Notes: generated by a model not told the origin, from the sequence alone. A stretch of 64,000 nt of DNA from Brachybacterium aquaticum (GCF_014204755.1 NZ_JACHLZ010000001.1:2232001-2296000), one strand, 5' to 3'. Positions 45,506-55,609 are shown, counted from the first letter of the stretch. Program-made: numbers and translations.

Positions 45506-47323
45506 TCAGCGGCGCTTGCGGATGCCGAACAGGGAGCGGCTGATCTCGCGGCCCAGCACTGTGCCTGCCGAGCGCAGGAAGGACTTCACGGCCGGGTTGT
45601 CCATCAGCCCCTCGTCCTTCTTCGCGGCGGTCTTCCTCCCGGCAGGCTTCTTCTCGGCCGGGGACTGCTTCTCCCCTGCCGGAGCCGCCGCCTTCTCCTC
45701 CTCGGCCTCCGCCGCGGCGGCCTCGTCGGCGGCGCGCTTCTGGAGGATCTCGTAGGCGGACTCGTTGTCCACCGGGGTGCCGTACTCGGCCATGAGCGGG
45801 GAAGCGGCGGCGGTGTCCTTGAGGACCTGCTCGCCGGCCGGCTCCATGGAGGACTCCGGCGCGCGCACCGCGGTGATCGCCACCGGCGTGGGGGCGCCGT
45901 CCTCGCTCATCACGGTCACGATCGCCTCGCCGGTGCCGAGCGCGGGGATGACCTCCTCGAGATCGTGCTCCGAGGTCGGGAAGGTCTTGGCGGTGGCCTT
46001 CAGCGCCTTCGCATCGTCCGGGGTGAAGGCGCGCAGCGCGTGCTGGACGCGGTTGCCCAGCTGGGCCAGGACGTCCGAGGGGATGTCCTTCGGGGTCTGG
46101 GTGATGAAGAAGATGCCCACGCCCTTGGAGCGGATCAGGCGCACGGTCTGCACCACCTGGTCCAGGAACGCCTTGGACGCATCCTTGAACAGCAGGTGCG
46201 CCTCGTCGAAGAAGAACACGAGCTTGGGGACCGGCTGGTCGCCGACCTCGGGCAGGTCCTGGTACAGCTCGGCGAGCATCCACATCATGAAGGTGGAGAA
46301 CAGCGCCGGGCGGGACGCGACGCCGGGCAGCTCGAGGCAGGAGATGTACCCGGCGCCGTCCTTGGTGCGCAGCAGCTGCTGCACGTCGAAGGCGGGCTCG
46401 CCGAAGAAGACGTCCGCCCCGGAGGACTCGAAGGCAGTGAGGCTGCGCAGGATCACGCCCGCGGTCGCCGAGGAGATCCCGCCGATGCCCTTGAGCTCGC
46501 TCTTGCCCTCGTCCGAGGTGAGGAACTGGATCAGGGCGCGCAGGTCCTTGAGGTCCAGCAGCGCGAGGCCGTGCGAATCGGCGTAGTGGAAGATCAGCCC
46601 GAGCGAGGACTCCTGGGTCGCGTTCAGCTCGAGCACCTTGGACATCAGCACCGGGCCGAAGTCGCTGACGGTGGTGCGGATCGGCACGCCCTCGCCCTGC
46701 CCGCCGAGGGTGTAGAACTCGGTCGGTGCGGCGCGGGAGACCCACTCCTGGCCGCGGGCGGCGGCGCGGGCGGTGAGCTTCTCCGAGGCGGCGCCGGGCA
46801 CGGCGATGCCGGAGAGGTCGCCCTTCATGTCCGCGACGAACACGGCGGCGCCGGCATGCGCGGCCTGCTCGGCGATGATCTGGAGGGTGCGGGTCTTGCC
46901 GGTGCCGGTGGCGCCGGCGATCAGGCCGTGGCGGTTCAGCATCTGCACCGAGAGGTTCACCGGCACGCTCGGATCCGGCTCCTCGCCGTCGAGCATCGCG
47001 CCGAGGTGGATGCGGCCGCCCTCGAAGGCGTAGGCGCTTCGGATCCTCTCCGCCTCCTCCGAGCTCGCCGGCGGCGCGGTGGGCGCGTCCGACGGGGCGG
47101 GCTGCTCGGCGGCAGGCGCGTCGGCGGCAGGCGCGTCGGCCGACTGGGCATCGCCCTCGGGCGCGGCGGGCACCTCGGCCGACGGGGCGGCGGGAGCGTC
47201 GGCCGACGGGGCAGGCGCCTCGGCTGTCTGTGCCTCGGGCTGCGCGGCCGACGCCTCGGCGGCGGGCTGCTCGGCGGCGGACTGCTCGGCGGGCGTGGCG
47301 GGATCCTGCTGCGGGCTGGTCAT
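45506..47323 (-). CDS. HerA-like ATPase (DUF853 type) with an acidic Ala/Pro N-terminus
   Basis: 605 residues. An Ala/Pro/Glu/Ser-rich N-terminal 90 residues leads to the HerA/FtsK-type ATPase: Walker A GATGTGKTRTLQ near residue 140, VADMKGDLSG, and Walker B LVFFFDEAHLLF. The C-terminal portion has Lys/Glu/Ala coiled-coil-like segments and ends RSLFGIRKRR. Relatives are DNA-translocating motors of unknown task. The ATG has GAGGAGG 7 bases upstream; a TACGAT farther back (near 47375) gives a leader of about 45 bases. The N-terminal linker carries many copies of the dispersed GTCGGCCGAC motif, read as SADA/PSADG. Confidence 0.85.
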   Translation of the reverse strand: MTSPQQDPATPAEQSAAEQPAAEASAAQPEAQTAEAPAPSADAPAAPSAEVPAAPEGDAQSADAPAADAPAAEQPAPSDAPTAPPASSEEAERIRSAYAFEGGRIHLGAMLDGEEPDPSVPVNLSVQMLNRHGLIAGATGTGKTRTLQIIAEQAAHAGAAVFVADMKGDLSGIAVPGAASEKLTARAAARGQEWVSRAAPTEFYTLGGQGEGVPIRTTVSDFGPVLMSKVLELNATQESSLGLIFHYADSHGLALLDLKDLRALIQFLTSDEGKSELKGIGGISSATAGVILRSLTAFESSGADVFFGEPAFDVQQLLRTKDGAGYISCLELPGVASRPALFSTFMMWMLAELYQDLPEVGDQPVPKLVFFFDEAHLLFKDASKAFLDQVVQTVRLIRSKGVGIFFITQTPKDIPSDVLAQLGNRVQHALRAFTPDDAKALKATAKTFPTSEHDLEEVIPALGTGEAIVTVMSEDGAPTPVAITAVRAPESSMEPAGEQVLKDTAAASPLMAEYGTPVDNESAYEILQKRAADEAAAAEAEEEKAAAPAGEKQSPAEKKPAGRKTAAKKDEGLMDNPAVKSFLRSAGTVLGREISRSLFGIRKRR

Positions 47324-47450
47324 CGTGGCCTCCTCGCCGGGTGCGCCGGCGCGTTCGCGATCGGGTCGGACCGATCGTAGCCGGGGGTGACGCAGCCCAC
47401 CCACTCCGGACCGGCCGCTGCCGTGTCGTCCAGCGGCTACCGTGTCGCCC

Positions 47451-48434
47451 ATGAGCACACCTGCACCGACCGCCCCGCCCGCGCCCCGCGAGATCCGCGC
47501 CGAGGACGAGCTCGAGACCGCGGCGGTGCGGGTCATGCTCACCGCCCGTTCCCGCCCCGCCTTGCTGGACCTGCTCGGGATCACCGGGCAGGACGCCGCG
47601 GAGCTCGGCCCGCTGGTGGACGCCGCCGCCGCGGACGACGAGCTGCTCGCCGAGATCACCGCCACCGCGAACCGGCTGCGGGCGGCCGCCGGCCTGGACG
47701 TCCCGGCCGTGGACCTCGAGGCGGACAAGGCCCGCCACGACGCGCTCCAGCAGCGCCTCGCCCCCGGCGAGGGGCTCCTCCCGATCCTCGCCCTGCTGGT
47801 CTCGACCGACACCGTCCGCGCCTGGCACGCCGAGCGCGGGCTGCCCAGGGAGCAGTCCTGGCACGTCCTTGCGGACCTCGGTCAGCAGATGCGGGTGCAC
47901 CGCGCGGGCACCGGCCGGTTCGGCCTGCACCAGCTGAACTGGGTGAGCGGGAACTGGGCGGGTCGGCTCGTGCACCTCGGCCGGCTCCAGTTCGACCTGC
48001 ACCGCGAGGAGCCCTCACGGCAGTGGGTGCTCGGCACCCACATCCCCGCGACCGGTCCCCTCGACCCCGAAGAGGTGGAGGAGTCCCTCGCCGCGGCGAG
48101 CGCGTACGCCACCGCGCACTACGCGGATCTCGACGAGTCCGGGGAGGCCGCGGCGCCCGGGATCGGGCACGTGTTCACGTGCGATTCGTGGCTGATGAGC
48201 GAGGAGCTCGCGGAGATCGCCGGGGAGGACTCGAACCTCGCCCGCTTCGCGGCGCGCTGGGAGCTCACCGAGCGCACGCGCATGGACGACGGTGCGCTGT
48301 TCTTCGTGTTCGGGAAGCGCCCGCCGGTGGACGTCGCCGCGCTCCCGCGCACCACCCGGCTCGAGGCCGCGGTGGCCGAGCGCCTGGCCGACGGCCGGGG
48401 CTGGACGGGCGGGACCGGGCGCCTCGTGCGTTGA
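47451..48434 (+). CDS. Acyltransferase-domain protein of the NAT_N/GNAT_C type
   Basis: 327 residues. The N-terminal helical domain (about 1-150) and the C-terminal GNAT-like part with THIPATGPLDPEEVEESLAA, HVFTCDSWLMSEEL and DSNLARFAARWEL match the NAT_N/GNAT_C family. Acceptor unknown. The ATG is preceded at 7 bases by TACCGT (47438-47443), leaderless. Confidence 0.8.
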   Translation: MSTPAPTAPPAPREIRAEDELETAAVRVMLTARSRPALLDLLGITGQDAAELGPLVDAAAADDELLAEITATANRLRAAAGLDVPAVDLEADKARHDALQQRLAPGEGLLPILALLVSTDTVRAWHAERGLPREQSWHVLADLGQQMRVHRAGTGRFGLHQLNWVSGNWAGRLVHLGRLQFDLHREEPSRQWVLGTHIPATGPLDPEEVEESLAAASAYATAHYADLDESGEAAAPGIGHVFTCDSWLMSEELAEIAGEDSNLARFAARWELTERTRMDDGALFFVFGKRPPVDVAALPRTTRLEAAVAERLADGRGWTGGTGRLVR

Positions 48435-48532
48435 CACCCCGTCGGCCGCAGAGCCTCGTCGGATCGACCCCCGTCGGCCGCGCAGTCCCGTCAGCCGCTG
48501 CGCCCCCGTCGACCGGACCCGAGAGGGACCGC

Positions 48533-49192
48533 TCAGAGGTCGAGGTCGCGCTCCTCGTAGAGGGCGACGACCTGGTCGAAGGCGCGCACCACGTCGATGC
48601 CGCGGCGCATGGAGATCGCGAAGGCGCTGCGGGTGAGGGCGAAGCCCACCTGCACCACGATCACCGCGAGGTCGCGGGCGTACTCGCCGTCCAGCGCCTC
48701 CTCGATCGCCTCGATGAGCTCGGCCTGCATGTCCTGCAGGTTGCCGGTGGAGATCAGCTGCAGGCTCGGCTCCTTGGCCATGACCTGCTTCTTCAGCTCC
48801 CGCAGCGCCGGGTCCATGGGGATGTTCGCGATCCCTTGGCGCATCACGGACTGGAGCGCCTCCTGCGCGGGCATGAGGCCGAGCTTCTCGCGCAGCGAGG
48901 CGACCGCGCGCGGTCCCTCGTCGCCCACGATCCCGAGGATCGCGGACTCCTTGGTGGGCCAGTGGTTGAAGAAGGTACGGGTGGAGACCCCGGCGCGCTG
49001 GGCGATCATCTGGGCGGTGACGCCGGAGAGGCCGTGCTCGGCCACGAGCTCGAGCGCCGCCCGGTGCATGGCCATGCGGGTGTGGCGCTTCTTCTGCTCG
49101 CGCAGGCCCAGCTCCCCGTCCGCGGGGTCGGGGGCGGCGGCGCCGGAGGAGGCGCCTGCGGGGTCGTCGGTGGAGGGGTGCATCGCGGTCAC
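48533..49192 (-). CDS. TetR-family repressor, likely controlling the adjacent MFS exporter
   Basis: 219 residues from GTG 49192; an ATG 9 bases upstream (49199-49201) is the alternative. An N-terminal disordered 30 residues, the helix-turn-helix VTAQMIAQRAGVSTRTFFNHWPTKE, then a helical ligand domain. TACGAT (49200-49205, minus) ends 7 bases before the GTG and overlaps the ATG, so the leaderless GTG is preferred. Divergent from the exporter with two TGCA-N5-TGCA sites between them. Confidence 0.88.
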   Translation of the reverse strand: MTAMHPSTDDPAGASSGAAAPDPADGELGLREQKKRHTRMAMHRAALELVAEHGLSGVTAQMIAQRAGVSTRTFFNHWPTKESAILGIVGDEGPRAVASLREKLGLMPAQEALQSVMRQGIANIPMDPALRELKKQVMAKEPSLQLISTGNLQDMQAELIEAIEEALDGEYARDLAVIVVQVGFALTRSAFAISMRRGIDVVRAFDQVVALYEERDLDL

Positions 49193-49226
49193 GGCACCCA
49201 TCGTAGGTCCGGCATGTCACAAAATC

Positions 49227-49256
49227 TGCACCCGGTGCAATAGTGCAGTGAATGCA
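49227..49256. promoter_or_regulatory. Double operator of the TetR/MFS pair
   Basis: Two TGCA-N5-TGCA inverted repeats, 49227-49239 and 49244-49256, lie 17 bases apart. The first lies near the -35 region of the TetR gene, the second between -35 and -10 of the exporter (TAGAGT at 49266-49271). Occupancy by a TetR dimer pair would shut off both directions. Confidence 0.7.
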
Positions 49257-49339
49257 ACAGTTGGGTAGAGTGACGCGGTCGCAGCCCGACGGGGTGCTGG
49301 GACCGTCTCCCACCGATCGCTCCACTCCCCGAGGACACC

Positions 49340-51091
49340 ATGACCGCATCCACCACCCGGGCGCCGGAAACGGCCGCCTCGGATCCCTCCGCCTTCACCG
49401 GCCTCGACCGCCAGGGCAAGCTCGTGTTCGTCGGGCTCATGCTCGGCATGTTCGTCGCCTCCCTCTCCCAGACCATCGTCGGCCCGGCCATGCCGCGCAT
49501 CGTCGCCGAGCTCGGCGGCGTCGAGCACTACAGCTGGATCGCGACCGCCGCGATGCTGGTCTCCGCCGTGTCCGTGCCGATCGTCGGCAAGCTCTCCGAC
49601 CTCTACGGGCGCCGCTGGTTCTACCTCGGCGGCCTCGCCGTCTTCATGATCGGCTCCATCCTCGCCGGCGCCGCCCAGGGCTTCTGGTTCCTGGTCTTCG
49701 CCCGCGCCGTGCAGGGCCTGGGCATGGGCACCCTGATGCCGCTGAGCCAGACGATCATCGGCGACATCATCCCGCCCCGTCAGCGCGGCAAGTACCAGGG
49801 CATCATGGGCGCCGTCTTCGGCGTCACCTCCGTGGTCGGCCCGCTCATCGGCGGCTCCATCACCGACAACTTCGGCTGGCGCTGGCTGTTCTACCTGACC
49901 CTCCCCATCGGCGTGGTCGCCTTCGCGTTCATCCTGCGCTACCTGCACCTGCCCGTCTCCACGCAGCACGGCAAGGTCGATTTCGCCGGCATGCTCACCC
50001 TGACCCCCGGCCTCGTGATCGGTCTGCTCGCGACCACCTGGGGCGGCAGCTCCTACGCCTGGGACTCCCCGACCATCATCGGGATGTACGCCGTGGCCGC
50101 GGTGTTCCTCATCGCCTTCGTCATCATCGAGACCCGCGTCGAGGAGCCGCTGCTGCCGATGCGCCTGCTGGCCCGCCCGATCGTGGCCCTGTCCGTCGCG
50201 GCATCCTTCGCGATCTCGGTCGCCATGTTCGGCGCGATCATCTACATCCCCGTCTACGCGCAGGGCGTCATGGGCGTCTCGGCCACCAACTCCGGCGCGA
50301 TCCTCATCCCGCTGTCGGTCGCGATGATCCTCACCTCGATCGTGGTGGGCCTGCTCATCACCCGCACCGGCAGGTACAAGCCCTTCCTCGTGCTCGGCGG
50401 CCTCGTGCTGGTGGCCGGCTACGCGCTGCTGGCGCGCCTGCAGTACGGCGACTCGCAGTGGCAGCTGACCCTCGCGATGATCGTGATCGGCCTGGGCCTC
50501 GGCCTCGCGATGCAGGTGTACACGCTGGTGGTCCAGAACGCGGTGGGCAAGCGCGAGCTCGGCATCGCCACCGCCGCCATCCAGTTCTTCCGCAACATCG
50601 GCTCCACCATCGGCACCGCGGTGCTCGGCACCGTGATGACCTCCCGCATGGCCACCGCCATCCAGGACCAGATCGCGGCCCTGCCGCAGGACCAGCTCGC
50701 CCAGCTCCAGCAGGGCGGCGGCCTGGACGCCTCGGGCCTCGAAGCCTCCGTGCTCGACCCCTCCGCCCTCGAGAAGCTGCCCGCGTTCCTCGTCGACCCG
50801 ATCCGGGCCGGCATGGGCGAGGCGATGCACGACGTGTTCCTCACCGCCCTGCCCTTCGTGATCGTGGCGCTGGTGATCTCGCTGTTCATCAAGCAGGTCC
50901 CGCTGCGCGACACCCTGGAGTCCGAGGACGAACTGCCCACCCAGCCCGGAGCGGACGCCGCCGCCGAGCTCGGCGGGACCGGCACCGAGCCGGCCGAGCT
51001 GCACCCCCGCACCGGATCGATCCCGGTCGTGGACACGGAGGGACCTGAGCCCCGCGACGGGCGCGAGCCCGTCACCGCCGGCGAGCGCTGA
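49340..51091 (+). CDS. MFS multidrug exporter, DHA2 (EmrB/QacA) type, 14 TM
   Basis: 583 residues. Fourteen membrane segments. LSDLYGRRWFY is motif A; the conserved GPLIGGSITDNFGWRWLFYL is motif C of drug:H+ antiporters. C-terminal 100 residues are cytoplasmic and acidic/Pro-rich. Probably exports toxic cations or antibiotics under control of the TetR gene next door. ATG chosen after the operator; leader of about 60 bases. Confidence 0.9.
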   Translation: MTASTTRAPETAASDPSAFTGLDRQGKLVFVGLMLGMFVASLSQTIVGPAMPRIVAELGGVEHYSWIATAAMLVSAVSVPIVGKLSDLYGRRWFYLGGLAVFMIGSILAGAAQGFWFLVFARAVQGLGMGTLMPLSQTIIGDIIPPRQRGKYQGIMGAVFGVTSVVGPLIGGSITDNFGWRWLFYLTLPIGVVAFAFILRYLHLPVSTQHGKVDFAGMLTLTPGLVIGLLATTWGGSSYAWDSPTIIGMYAVAAVFLIAFVIIETRVEEPLLPMRLLARPIVALSVAASFAISVAMFGAIIYIPVYAQGVMGVSATNSGAILIPLSVAMILTSIVVGLLITRTGRYKPFLVLGGLVLVAGYALLARLQYGDSQWQLTLAMIVIGLGLGLAMQVYTLVVQNAVGKRELGIATAAIQFFRNIGSTIGTAVLGTVMTSRMATAIQDQIAALPQDQLAQLQQGGGLDASGLEASVLDPSALEKLPAFLVDPIRAGMGEAMHDVFLTALPFVIVALVISLFIKQVPLRDTLESEDELPTQPGADAAAELGGTGTEPAELHPRTGSIPVVDTEGPEPRDGREPVTAGER

Positions 51092-51311
51092 GCGCACAAT
51101 CGGCCGAGCGCTGAGCGCTCCGTCGGCGGGGCCGGGAGCCCGTCGGCCGACGGGCCCGACCGGCCCTCCCCTCGCGGCCCCCACCGCCCCTCACCGGGCG
51201 TCGGGGGCCGCTGCGCATTCCGCCCCGGATCCCGTCGGCCGACCTCCCACGGGCCCCGCCCGCCCAGGCCGTGCCCAGCGCCGCGCCGGGGGTGCATGGA
51301 AAGATGGACGG

Positions 51312-52406
51312 ATGCTGCTCGTCGACCACTTCCCGCCGACCATGCCCGCAGAGCTCGCGGGGCGCCTGACCACCCGCATCCCGCTCGAGTCCGACGTCGT
51401 CCCGGTCGCGGCGCTCGCGACCGCCGCCCTGCGCCGCCACACCCCGGACGCCTCGGCCGACGAGGACGCGCTGCGCTCGCGGATGGTGGGTCTGAAGTCC
51501 TGGGCCCGCCGCCAGGTGGTCGTGGTCCCCGCCGCCGCGGACGGCTCCCCCACCCTCGAAGAAGCACCGCTGGCGTGGATCGCGCTCGAGGACCGCGCGA
51601 CCGGCCGCACCAACGTGCAGTTCGTGGTCAGCCCCGACGCCCCCGCCCGCACCGCCCTCGCCACCTCCCTGCTGGACTGGGCCGTGGAGGTGGGCGGCTC
51701 CTTCGCCCGCGCCCGCGGCGTGGAGACCACCCAGCTGAACGCGGACGCGAACGAGCTGGATGCGGACCGCGCCGCCCTGCTCGGCGGCAACGGCTACGAG
51801 ATGGTCCGCACCTGGCTGCACATGCGCCGTCCCGTCGATCCGGCCGAGGCGACGAGCCTGCCCGCACCGCGCGAGGGCACCCGGGTGCGCCAGGTGCACC
51901 GCCACCCCTCCGGTCTGCCGGTCGCCCAGGACGTGCGCAGCGTGCACCGCATGCTCGAGGAGTCCTTCGCCGACCACTTCAATTCCTACCGAGAGTCCTT
52001 CGCCGAGTTCGCCCAGCGCCTCATCGAGAACCCGGAGGAGGCGACCTGGGACCACTGGTGGCTCGCCGAGATCGAGCGCGACGGCCAGTGGCTGCCCGCC
52101 GGCGGGCTCGTCGCCGCCCCCATGCCCGCCACGCCGACCCGCGGCGAGGGCACGTACCTCGAGTACCTTGGCGTGCACCGCAGCGCCCGCGGCCACGGGA
52201 TCGCGAAGTCCCTGCTGCGCGCCTCGCTGCGCGACGCGGCCGAGCGGGGCCGCACCCACGTGGACCTCGAGGTCGACGACGACTCCCCCACCGGGGCCGA
52301 CGGGATCTACCGGGCGATGGGCTGGGAGACCTACGAACGCACCCAGTCCTGGCACTCCACCGCCGCCTCGCACCCCTCCCGCCTGCTCGAGCCGCCGCAG
52401 GGGTGA
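51312..52406 (+). CDS. GNAT-family N-acetyltransferase, two-domain
   Basis: 364 residues, about twice a single GNAT domain. The second domain has EYLGVHRSARGHGIAKSLLR (acetyl-CoA loop R-x-x-G-x-G/A) and GIYRAMGWETYERTQSW. The first half is a degenerate GNAT. The size and layout resemble MshD-type two-domain acetyltransferases, but that assignment is not supported by a specific motif. AAAGAT ends 6 bases before the ATG. Confidence 0.8.
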   Translation: MLLVDHFPPTMPAELAGRLTTRIPLESDVVPVAALATAALRRHTPDASADEDALRSRMVGLKSWARRQVVVVPAAADGSPTLEEAPLAWIALEDRATGRTNVQFVVSPDAPARTALATSLLDWAVEVGGSFARARGVETTQLNADANELDADRAALLGGNGYEMVRTWLHMRRPVDPAEATSLPAPREGTRVRQVHRHPSGLPVAQDVRSVHRMLEESFADHFNSYRESFAEFAQRLIENPEEATWDHWWLAEIERDGQWLPAGGLVAAPMPATPTRGEGTYLEYLGVHRSARGHGIAKSLLRASLRDAAERGRTHVDLEVDDDSPTGADGIYRAMGWETYERTQSWHSTAASHPSRLLEPPQG

Positions 52407-52431
52407 GGGGCGGCGGCCCTCGGGCGGAGAC

Positions 52432-52494
52432 GCAGAGAGTCCGATCCCGTTCCGGATCACGGTGCGTGATCGGGACATGGATCGGACTCTCTGC
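52432..52494. terminator. Long hairpin between the GNAT gene and guaA
   Basis: Outer arms GCAGAGAGTCCGATCC at 52432-52447 and its complement at 52479-52494 are perfect; inside, GGATCACG/CGTGATC pairs again. Serves convergent genes. Confidence 0.8.
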
Positions 52495-52541
52495 CCGGGC
52501 CGCCCGGTGAGGGGCCCGGAACCGCGATCAGGGGATCGCGC

Positions 52542-54131
52542 TCACTCCCACTCGATCGTCCCCGGCGGCTTGGAGGTGACGTCGAGGGTGACGCGGTTGA
52601 TCTCGGCGACCTCGTTGGTGATGCGGGTGGAGATGCGCGAGAGCACGTCGTAGGGGACCTTGGCCCAGTCGGCGGTCATGGCGTCGTCGCTTGTGACGGG
52701 GCGCAGGACGACCGGGTGGCCGTAGGTGCGGCCGTCGCCCTGGACGCCCACGGAGCGCACGTCGGCCAGGAGCACCACCGGGCACTGCCATATGTCGCGG
52801 TCCAGGCCGGCGGCGGTCAGCTCGGCACGGGCGATCGCGTCGGCGCGGCGCAGGATGTCCAGGCGCTCCTTGGTGACCTCGCCGATGATGCGGATGCCGA
52901 GGCCGGGGCCCGGGAAGGGCTGGCGCCACACGATCTCGTCGGGCAGGCCCAGCTCGGAGCCGACGGCACGGACCTCGTCCTTGAACAGGGTGCGCAGCGG
53001 CTCGACCAGTTCGAAGGAGAGGTCCTCGGGCAGGCCGCCCACGTTGTGGTGGCTCTTGATGTTCGCCGCGCCCTCGCCGCCGCCGGACTCGACCACGTCC
53101 GGGTACAGGGTGCCCTGGACCAGGAACGCGGTCGCTTCGGCGCGGTCGCCCTCGACGACGCCTTGCTCGCGCAGGATGTCCGCCTGGGCGCCCTCGAAGG
53201 CGCGGATGAATTCGCGGCCGATGATCTTGCGCTTCTGCTCGGGGTCGGTGACCCCGGCGAGCGCGGTGAGGAACTGCTCCTCGGCGTCGACCATGACGAG
53301 CTTCGCCCCGCCGGTGGACTCGCCGAAGGCCTTCTCGATCTGTGCGGACTCGTCCTGGCGCATGAGGCCGTGGTCGACGTACACGCAGGTGAGGCGGTCG
53401 CCGATGGCGCGCTGCACGAGGGCGGCGGCGACGGCGGAGTCGACCCCGCCGGAGAGGCCGCAGATCGCGGTGCCCTCGCCCACCTGGGCGCGGATCCGCT
53501 CGACCTGCTCCTCGATGACGTTGCCGGTGGTCCAGGTGGGCTCGAGCCCCGCGCCGCGGTGCAGGAAGTTCTCCAGCACCTCCTGGCCGCGGTCGGAGTG
53601 GCCCACCTCGGGGTGCCACTGCACGCCGTAGAGCTGCTTCTCACGGTCCTCGAAGGCGGCGACGGGGCTGCCGGCGGAGGTGGCGACGACGTCGAAGCCG
53701 GTGGGGGCGGCGGTGACGGAGTCGCCGTGGCTCATCCACACGTTCTGGTCGAGGTCCTGGCCCTCGAGCAGCTGGGAGGAGCCGTCGATGACCTCGAGCC
53801 GGGTCGCGCCGTACTCGCGCACGCCGGTGGGCTCGACGGTGCCGTCCAGCGCCGCGGCCATGGACTGGAAGCCGTAGCAGAGCCCGAGCACGGGCACGCC
53901 GGCCTCGAGCAGCGCCGGGTCCAGGCGCGGGGCGCCCTCGGCGTAGACGGAGCTCGGGCCGCCGGAGAGGATGATCGCGAGCGGCTTCTTGGCCAGGATC
54001 TTCTCGGCGGGCATCGAGTGCGGGACGATCTCGGAGTAGACGGAGGCCTCACGCACGCGACGAGCGATGAGCTGTGCGTACTGGGCGCCGAAGTCGACGA
54101 CGAGGACGGGGCGCTGGTCGGTGTCGGTCAC
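52542..54131 (-). CDS. guaA: GMP synthase (glutamine-hydrolysing)
   Basis: 529 residues. N-terminal class I amidotransferase with Cys in VLGLCYGFQ and the [12 protein letters not shown] partners; ATP-PPase domain with [14 protein letters not shown]; dimer domain at the end with [11 protein letters not shown] and [11 protein letters not shown] start at 54129-54131 with TAGACT (54139-54144, minus) 7 bases upstream, leaderless. Confidence 0.97.
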   Translation of the reverse strand: MTDTDQRPVLVVDFGAQYAQLIARRVREASVYSEIVPHSMPAEKILAKKPLAIILSGGPSSVYAEGAPRLDPALLEAGVPVLGLCYGFQSMAAALDGTVEPTGVREYGATRLEVIDGSSQLLEGQDLDQNVWMSHGDSVTAAPTGFDVVATSAGSPVAAFEDREKQLYGVQWHPEVGHSDRGQEVLENFLHRGAGLEPTWTTGNVIEEQVERIRAQVGEGTAICGLSGGVDSAVAAALVQRAIGDRLTCVYVDHGLMRQDESAQIEKAFGESTGGAKLVMVDAEEQFLTALAGVTDPEQKRKIIGREFIRAFEGAQADILREQGVVEGDRAEATAFLVQGTLYPDVVESGGGEGAANIKSHHNVGGLPEDLSFELVEPLRTLFKDEVRAVGSELGLPDEIVWRQPFPGPGLGIRIIGEVTKERLDILRRADAIARAELTAAGLDRDIWQCPVVLLADVRSVGVQGDGRTYGHPVVLRPVTSDDAMTADWAKVPYDVLSRISTRITNEVAEINRVTLDVTSKPPGTIEWE

Positions 54132-54240
54132 CCGGCCGAGTCTACGTCGGCCGGTGCGCGCGGGGCGCCTCGGTCCGCCCGGTCACGGGGCGAGCCTGCT
54201 CACGCCCGGCGTCGGGGCGCTCCGCGGGGTCCGCGAGCGC

Positions 54241-54648
54241 TCAGGCGCGCTCCTCGTCCTGGAGGGTGGGGCGGCGGGCGAGGTCGTTCTCGACCTGCTG
54301 GTGGGTCCAGCGCTCGCCGAAGAAGGACAGAACCGGGATCACGCCGAAGAACATCAGCAGCAGCATGCGCGGCAGGCCCCAGCGCATCTTCAGCCACAGG
54401 TCGAAGCCGAGGATCACGTAGATCATGTAGATCAGGCCGTGGATCGGGGACCACACCGAGGAGACCTGCTCCCAGAACGGGGAGGTGGAGGCGAACCAGG
54501 CGTCGCCGCCGAAGACGACATAGCGCATCACCATGATGCCCACCAGGACCAGCAGTGCGATGCCCTCCACGATGGAGGCCACGCGGAAGCGGGCGAAGGA
54601 GGTCCTGACGGCGACTTCGTCGAGGGGGCGGGGTGCGGGCACGGTCAT
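54241..54648 (-). CDS. DUF3817 membrane protein
   Basis: 135 residues, three or four membrane segments. VASIVEGIALLVLVGIMVMRY, WSPIHGLIYMIYVILGFDL and a C-terminal NDLARRPTLQDEE match DUF3817. Co-located with guaA and SURF1 in many actinobacteria. ATG overlaps the SURF1 stop (ATGA at 54645-54648). Confidence 0.88.
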   Translation of the reverse strand: MTVPAPRPLDEVAVRTSFARFRVASIVEGIALLVLVGIMVMRYVVFGGDAWFASTSPFWEQVSSVWSPIHGLIYMIYVILGFDLWLKMRWGLPRMLLLMFFGVIPVLSFFGERWTHQQVENDLARRPTLQDEERA

Positions 54649-55526
54649 ACGTCCTTGTCGGTGGTCGGGAGGGTGGAGGCCGGAACGGCCGACGGGTTCT
54701 CGGCGGCGGTGGACTCGGCGGCGGTGGACTCGGCGGCGGTGGACTCGGCGAAGGCGCGCTCGAGCGCCTCGCGCCGCTCGGCGACCTCGTCGAGATGGCT
54801 GGCGCGCACGGAGCGCCACCACAGGTAGAGGAAGAACACGCCGAACAGGACCCACTGGAAGGAGTAGCCGATGTTCTGCCAGTCCAGGCCGCGGGAGAAC
54901 TCGGACTCCGCCGCGGGCAGGACCTGCAGCGGCGCCTCGGCGCTGTCCAGGGCGAGGTAGCCGGAGTACATGGGGGCACCCCACTCGTTCACGAGCAGCG
55001 GGGTCGCGATCTCGCCGGCGATCCCGTCGCTGACGCCGCCGGTCGCGGCCTCGGAGGCCTCGAGCCGACCGGAGATCGTCTGCGTCCCCTCGGGGGCGGC
55101 GGGGGCGAGGGCGGGGTCCAGGGTGCCGTCCTCGCCGGTGAGATCGGAGGCGGGCACCCAGCCGCGGGCGACGGGCAGGCGCGCCTCGGTGCCGTCCTCG
55201 AAGGTGACCAGGAAGGAGGTCACGATGATCACGGCCTCCTCGTCCTCGTGCCCCTGGATGGCGCGGCCGGGGACGAGCACCTGCTCGCCGGGGACGTAGC
55301 GGCCCTCGGCGGTGACGGTGTCGCCGGCGATCTCGTTTGTCACGGCGTCACCCACGCCGACCACGCCGCGGATGTCGCCGAGCTGCTCGGACCCGGCGGC
55401 CTTGTCGGTGATGGCGCGGTGCGCGCGGTCCCACTGCCAGCCGGCGAGCAGTCCGCACACGATGGTCGCCACCACCATCAGGGCGAGGAGCCCCAGGAAC
55501 TTGGGGCGGAGGGCGACGCGGAGCAT
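54645..55526 (-). CDS. SURF1-family cytochrome oxidase assembly protein
   Basis: 293 residues. N-terminal membrane segment (LGLLALMVVATIVCGLLAGW), an outer domain of about 190 residues with VTAEGRYVPGEQVLVPGR and PVARGWVP, and a C-terminal membrane segment (IGYSFQWVLFGVFFLYLWW). SURF1 helps place heme a in aa3 oxidase. The ATG at 55524-55526 is chosen over 55535 because TACCAT (55534-55539, minus) is 7 bases upstream. Three 15-bp repeats near the 3' end (54701-54750) encode STAAES. The IS110 element sits just upstream. Confidence 0.85.
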   Translation of the reverse strand: MLRVALRPKFLGLLALMVVATIVCGLLAGWQWDRAHRAITDKAAGSEQLGDIRGVVGVGDAVTNEIAGDTVTAEGRYVPGEQVLVPGRAIQGHEDEEAVIIVTSFLVTFEDGTEARLPVARGWVPASDLTGEDGTLDPALAPAAPEGTQTISGRLEASEAATGGVSDGIAGEIATPLLVNEWGAPMYSGYLALDSAEAPLQVLPAAESEFSRGLDWQNIGYSFQWVLFGVFFLYLWWRSVRASHLDEVAERREALERAFAESTAAESTAAESTAAENPSAVPASTLPTTDKDV

Positions 55527-55609
55527 GGCCTCCATGGTAGGCGGCACCGCCCGGGGATCTCCTGGACGGCGATGTGGCTCACGTCGCCGAGGGACGCACC
55601 CCGTTACCT

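Noticed and set aside
45150..48002. Long minus-strand frame of 950 codons
   Set aside because: Shadow of gpmA, the HerA-like gene and the NAT gene; no recognisable domain.
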